Positions 21,146-22,105 of a stretch of DNA of 22,105 nt are shown piece by piece. How positions within the stretch are numbered: the first letter of the stretch is position 1; each line of letters opens with the position of its first letter. The position numbers were made by a program, and so were the translations under genes. Origin of the DNA: an uncultured Collinsella sp. (GTDB lineage Bacteria > Actinomycetota > Coriobacteriia > Coriobacteriales > Coriobacteriaceae); NCBI GenBank assembly GCA_958407555.1, contig CATYJC010000016.1, positions 1 through 22,105 on the forward strand. Reading direction: 5' to 3'. A model generated the notes under the pieces. It was not told where the DNA came from, did no database searches, and saw nothing but the letters and a program-made list of their open reading frames with translations.

Positions 21146-21835
21146 CTATAGCTTTACAGACGAAATGGCCCGCGAGTCGTACTCCAGGGCAACCGGTTGC
21201 CAGACGAGGTCTTCGATGGTGCAGTTTAGGGTGTCTGCAAGCGCCAATGCCGAGGAAACCGAGGCACGGCGTAGGTCAAGCTGATTCTGCTCGTAGAGTT
21301 GTATGGCGCGAAGTTTAACCCCCGATTGGGCGGCGAGCTGTTTTTGCGTTAGTCCGGCCGCCTTTCGTGTCGCCTTGAGGCCCTTTTTATCTGCCTGAGC
21401 CTTGTTCCATTTATCAATGACAATCTGGGCGAATTTGTCTTCGGAGGCCTCGTGAAGCGGATGGTACGAGCCAATGATCCAATCGAGCGGAGCGACTTCG
21501 AGTAGCTCATTAAAGCCCAAACTGCTCATCCATTGCGCATAGGCCAAAACCCAGCCCGCCCAATACTGAGGCGAACGGTCGAACGGATAGGTCTCTCTGC
21601 ATTCAACGGGGCTCAGTCCCGCATGGGCGATAATATCGCGCGCGAGCTCGTCGCCCGCCATGCCGCAGACGACGCGAGGCGTACCGCGCTCAAACTGTTT
21701 CATCTCAAAAGCGTTCGACAGGATGGCCGTCAACTCGGCCGGAGTCAGCCCTTGGTCACAGAGGGCAAAATCGACCGCCTCGCCCAGCGTTCTCATGGCA
21801 TCCTCGAGATACATCTCACTGTAGGCGTGGACCAT
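21146..21835 (-). CDS. XRE-family regulator with conserved N-terminal domain
   Basis: A 229-residue protein with a C-terminal helix-turn-helix of the XRE/Cro type (about 153-212; LKATRKAAGLTQKQLAAQSGVKLRAIQLYEQNQ). The N-terminal domain (about 7-145) contains YLEDAMRTLGEAVDFAL, GMAGDELARDII and YWAGWVLAYAQWMSSLGF. I associate this architecture with regulators of gut Firmicutes and Actinobacteria, often near DUF3990/DUF3791 toxin-like genes (recollection). It probably represses its own operon. Start at 21835 with AGGGGA upstream; Met8 is an alternative. First of four same-strand genes. Confidence 0.85.
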   Translation of the reverse strand: MVHAYSEMYLEDAMRTLGEAVDFALCDQGLTPAELTAILSNAFEMKQFERGTPRVVCGMAGDELARDIIAHAGLSPVECRETYPFDRSPQYWAGWVLAYAQWMSSLGFNELLEVAPLDWIIGSYHPLHEASEDKFAQIVIDKWNKAQADKKGLKATRKAAGLTQKQLAAQSGVKLRAIQLYEQNQLDLRRASVSSALALADTLNCTIEDLVWQPVALEYDSRAISSVKL

Positions 21836-22105
21836 CGTCCGTCATCCCCTCTCGAATGATATCGACGATACGGATTCCCTCAAATGGATTTTCGGCAAGT
21901 GGCTGCCGATATTCAATACTGGCTTCTAAGAATCTCCGAGTTCGGAAGTGCGGGGAAAGACCGAGTTCCGCCAACCAGACCCCGGTTATACCCATTCGTG
22001 ACCTGCGGTTTTGACGCCAAAATTTGGTTTGTGCTCGGCTGGTTGCGATTTTTCCCCGCACTTCCGGAAATGGGCGTTATGGCTGTGTTGTGCACGGCAA
22101 GAAAA
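21836..22105. other. Non-coding region upstream of the XRE gene
   Basis: No supportable gene. The promoter of the XRE operon should lie here. The best match found on the minus strand is TTGAGG (21878-21883), 16 nt, TATCAT (21856-21861), but it puts the transcript start inside the Shine-Dalgarno sequence, so it is doubtful. The distal part is the inverted-repeat element at 21943-22066. The window ends before the next gene. Confidence 0.5.
21943..22066. repeat. 124-bp inverted-repeat element
   Basis: CGGAAGTGCGGGGAAA (21943-21958) is repeated perfectly inverted at 22051-22066 (16 of 16). Nested inside are CAACCAG (21972-21978) and CTGGTTG (22039-22045), and an 11-nt palindrome CCAAAATTTGG (22017-22027). 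The interior carries TGACCTGCGGTTTTGA (21999-22014), the motif shared with the 17635-17796 element and with the tRNA-Val trailer. Together these would fold into a long interrupted hairpin. Confidence 0.8.

Noticed and set aside
21816..22061. 81-codon minus-strand ORF upstream of the XRE gene
   Set aside because: It runs through the inverted-repeat element, overlaps the XRE start by 20 nt, has no clear ribosome-binding site and shows no recognisable domain.
17305..22105. CRISPR array or insertion sequence in the accessory block
   Set aside because: The repeats found are inverted or isolated, not a regular direct array with spacers, and no transposase, cas or integrase gene is visible.

Overview
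The window looks like chromosome of a high-GC Gram-positive gut anaerobe of the class Coriobacteriia, most likely Collinsella or a close relative. That assignment is an inference. It rests on the GC-rich codon use, the housekeeping gene order (scpA-scpB-rluB-cmk-plsC-ispH-DUF512-der-plsY-gpsA), the MEP-pathway gene ispH, acyl-phosphate-type phospholipid synthesis, and an orphan DUF559-like protein of a kind I associate with Coriobacteriia. Every protein gene and both tRNAs lie on the minus strand, so transcription runs from high to low coordinates.

Core block (about 76-17304). A tRNA-Ala(GGC) with its own promoter ends at a textbook terminator. Below it a three-gene unit encodes an ABC-F translation ATPase, a 98-residue membrane protein and an M50 site-2-type protease. 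After an 84-nt gap holding a weak promoter match and two hairpins comes a tightly packed run of 14 genes, scpA to coaBC. Gaps are mostly 2-18 nt (the largest is 66 nt) and several genes overlap by ATGA. The run covers chromosome condensation (ScpA, ScpB), rRNA modification and ribosome assembly (RluB, Der), nucleotide supply (Cmk) and isoprenoid synthesis (IspH). It also covers the route from dihydroxyacetone phosphate to phosphatidic acid (GpsA, PlsY, PlsC), the pentose phosphate pathway (Rpe), sulfur mobilisation (cysteine desulfurase), CoA synthesis (CoaBC) and three less defined proteins (DUF512 radical SAM, Nif3-like, zinc-ribbon coiled coil).

Accessory block (17305-22105). Between tRNA-Ala and tRNA-Val(CAC) lie about 540 nt of GC-rich non-coding DNA with long palindromes and an inverted-repeat element, then one orphan gene of lower GC with a DUF559/PD-(D/E)XK-like C-terminus, then tandem 12-bp repeats against the tRNA-Val terminator. 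Beyond tRNA-Val is a compact gene set: an XRE-type regulator, a 61-residue unknown protein coupled by ATGA to a Doc/Fic-type toxin, and a DUF3825 protein. It is bounded at the window end by another inverted-repeat element. A 14-16 bp motif recurs in three non-coding places: inside both inverted-repeat elements and between tRNA-Val and its terminator.

Most interesting are the four-gene Doc/DUF3825 locus, which has the layout of a toxin-antitoxin or defence cassette with an unfamiliar antitoxin, and the small family of intergenic repeats sharing one core motif.
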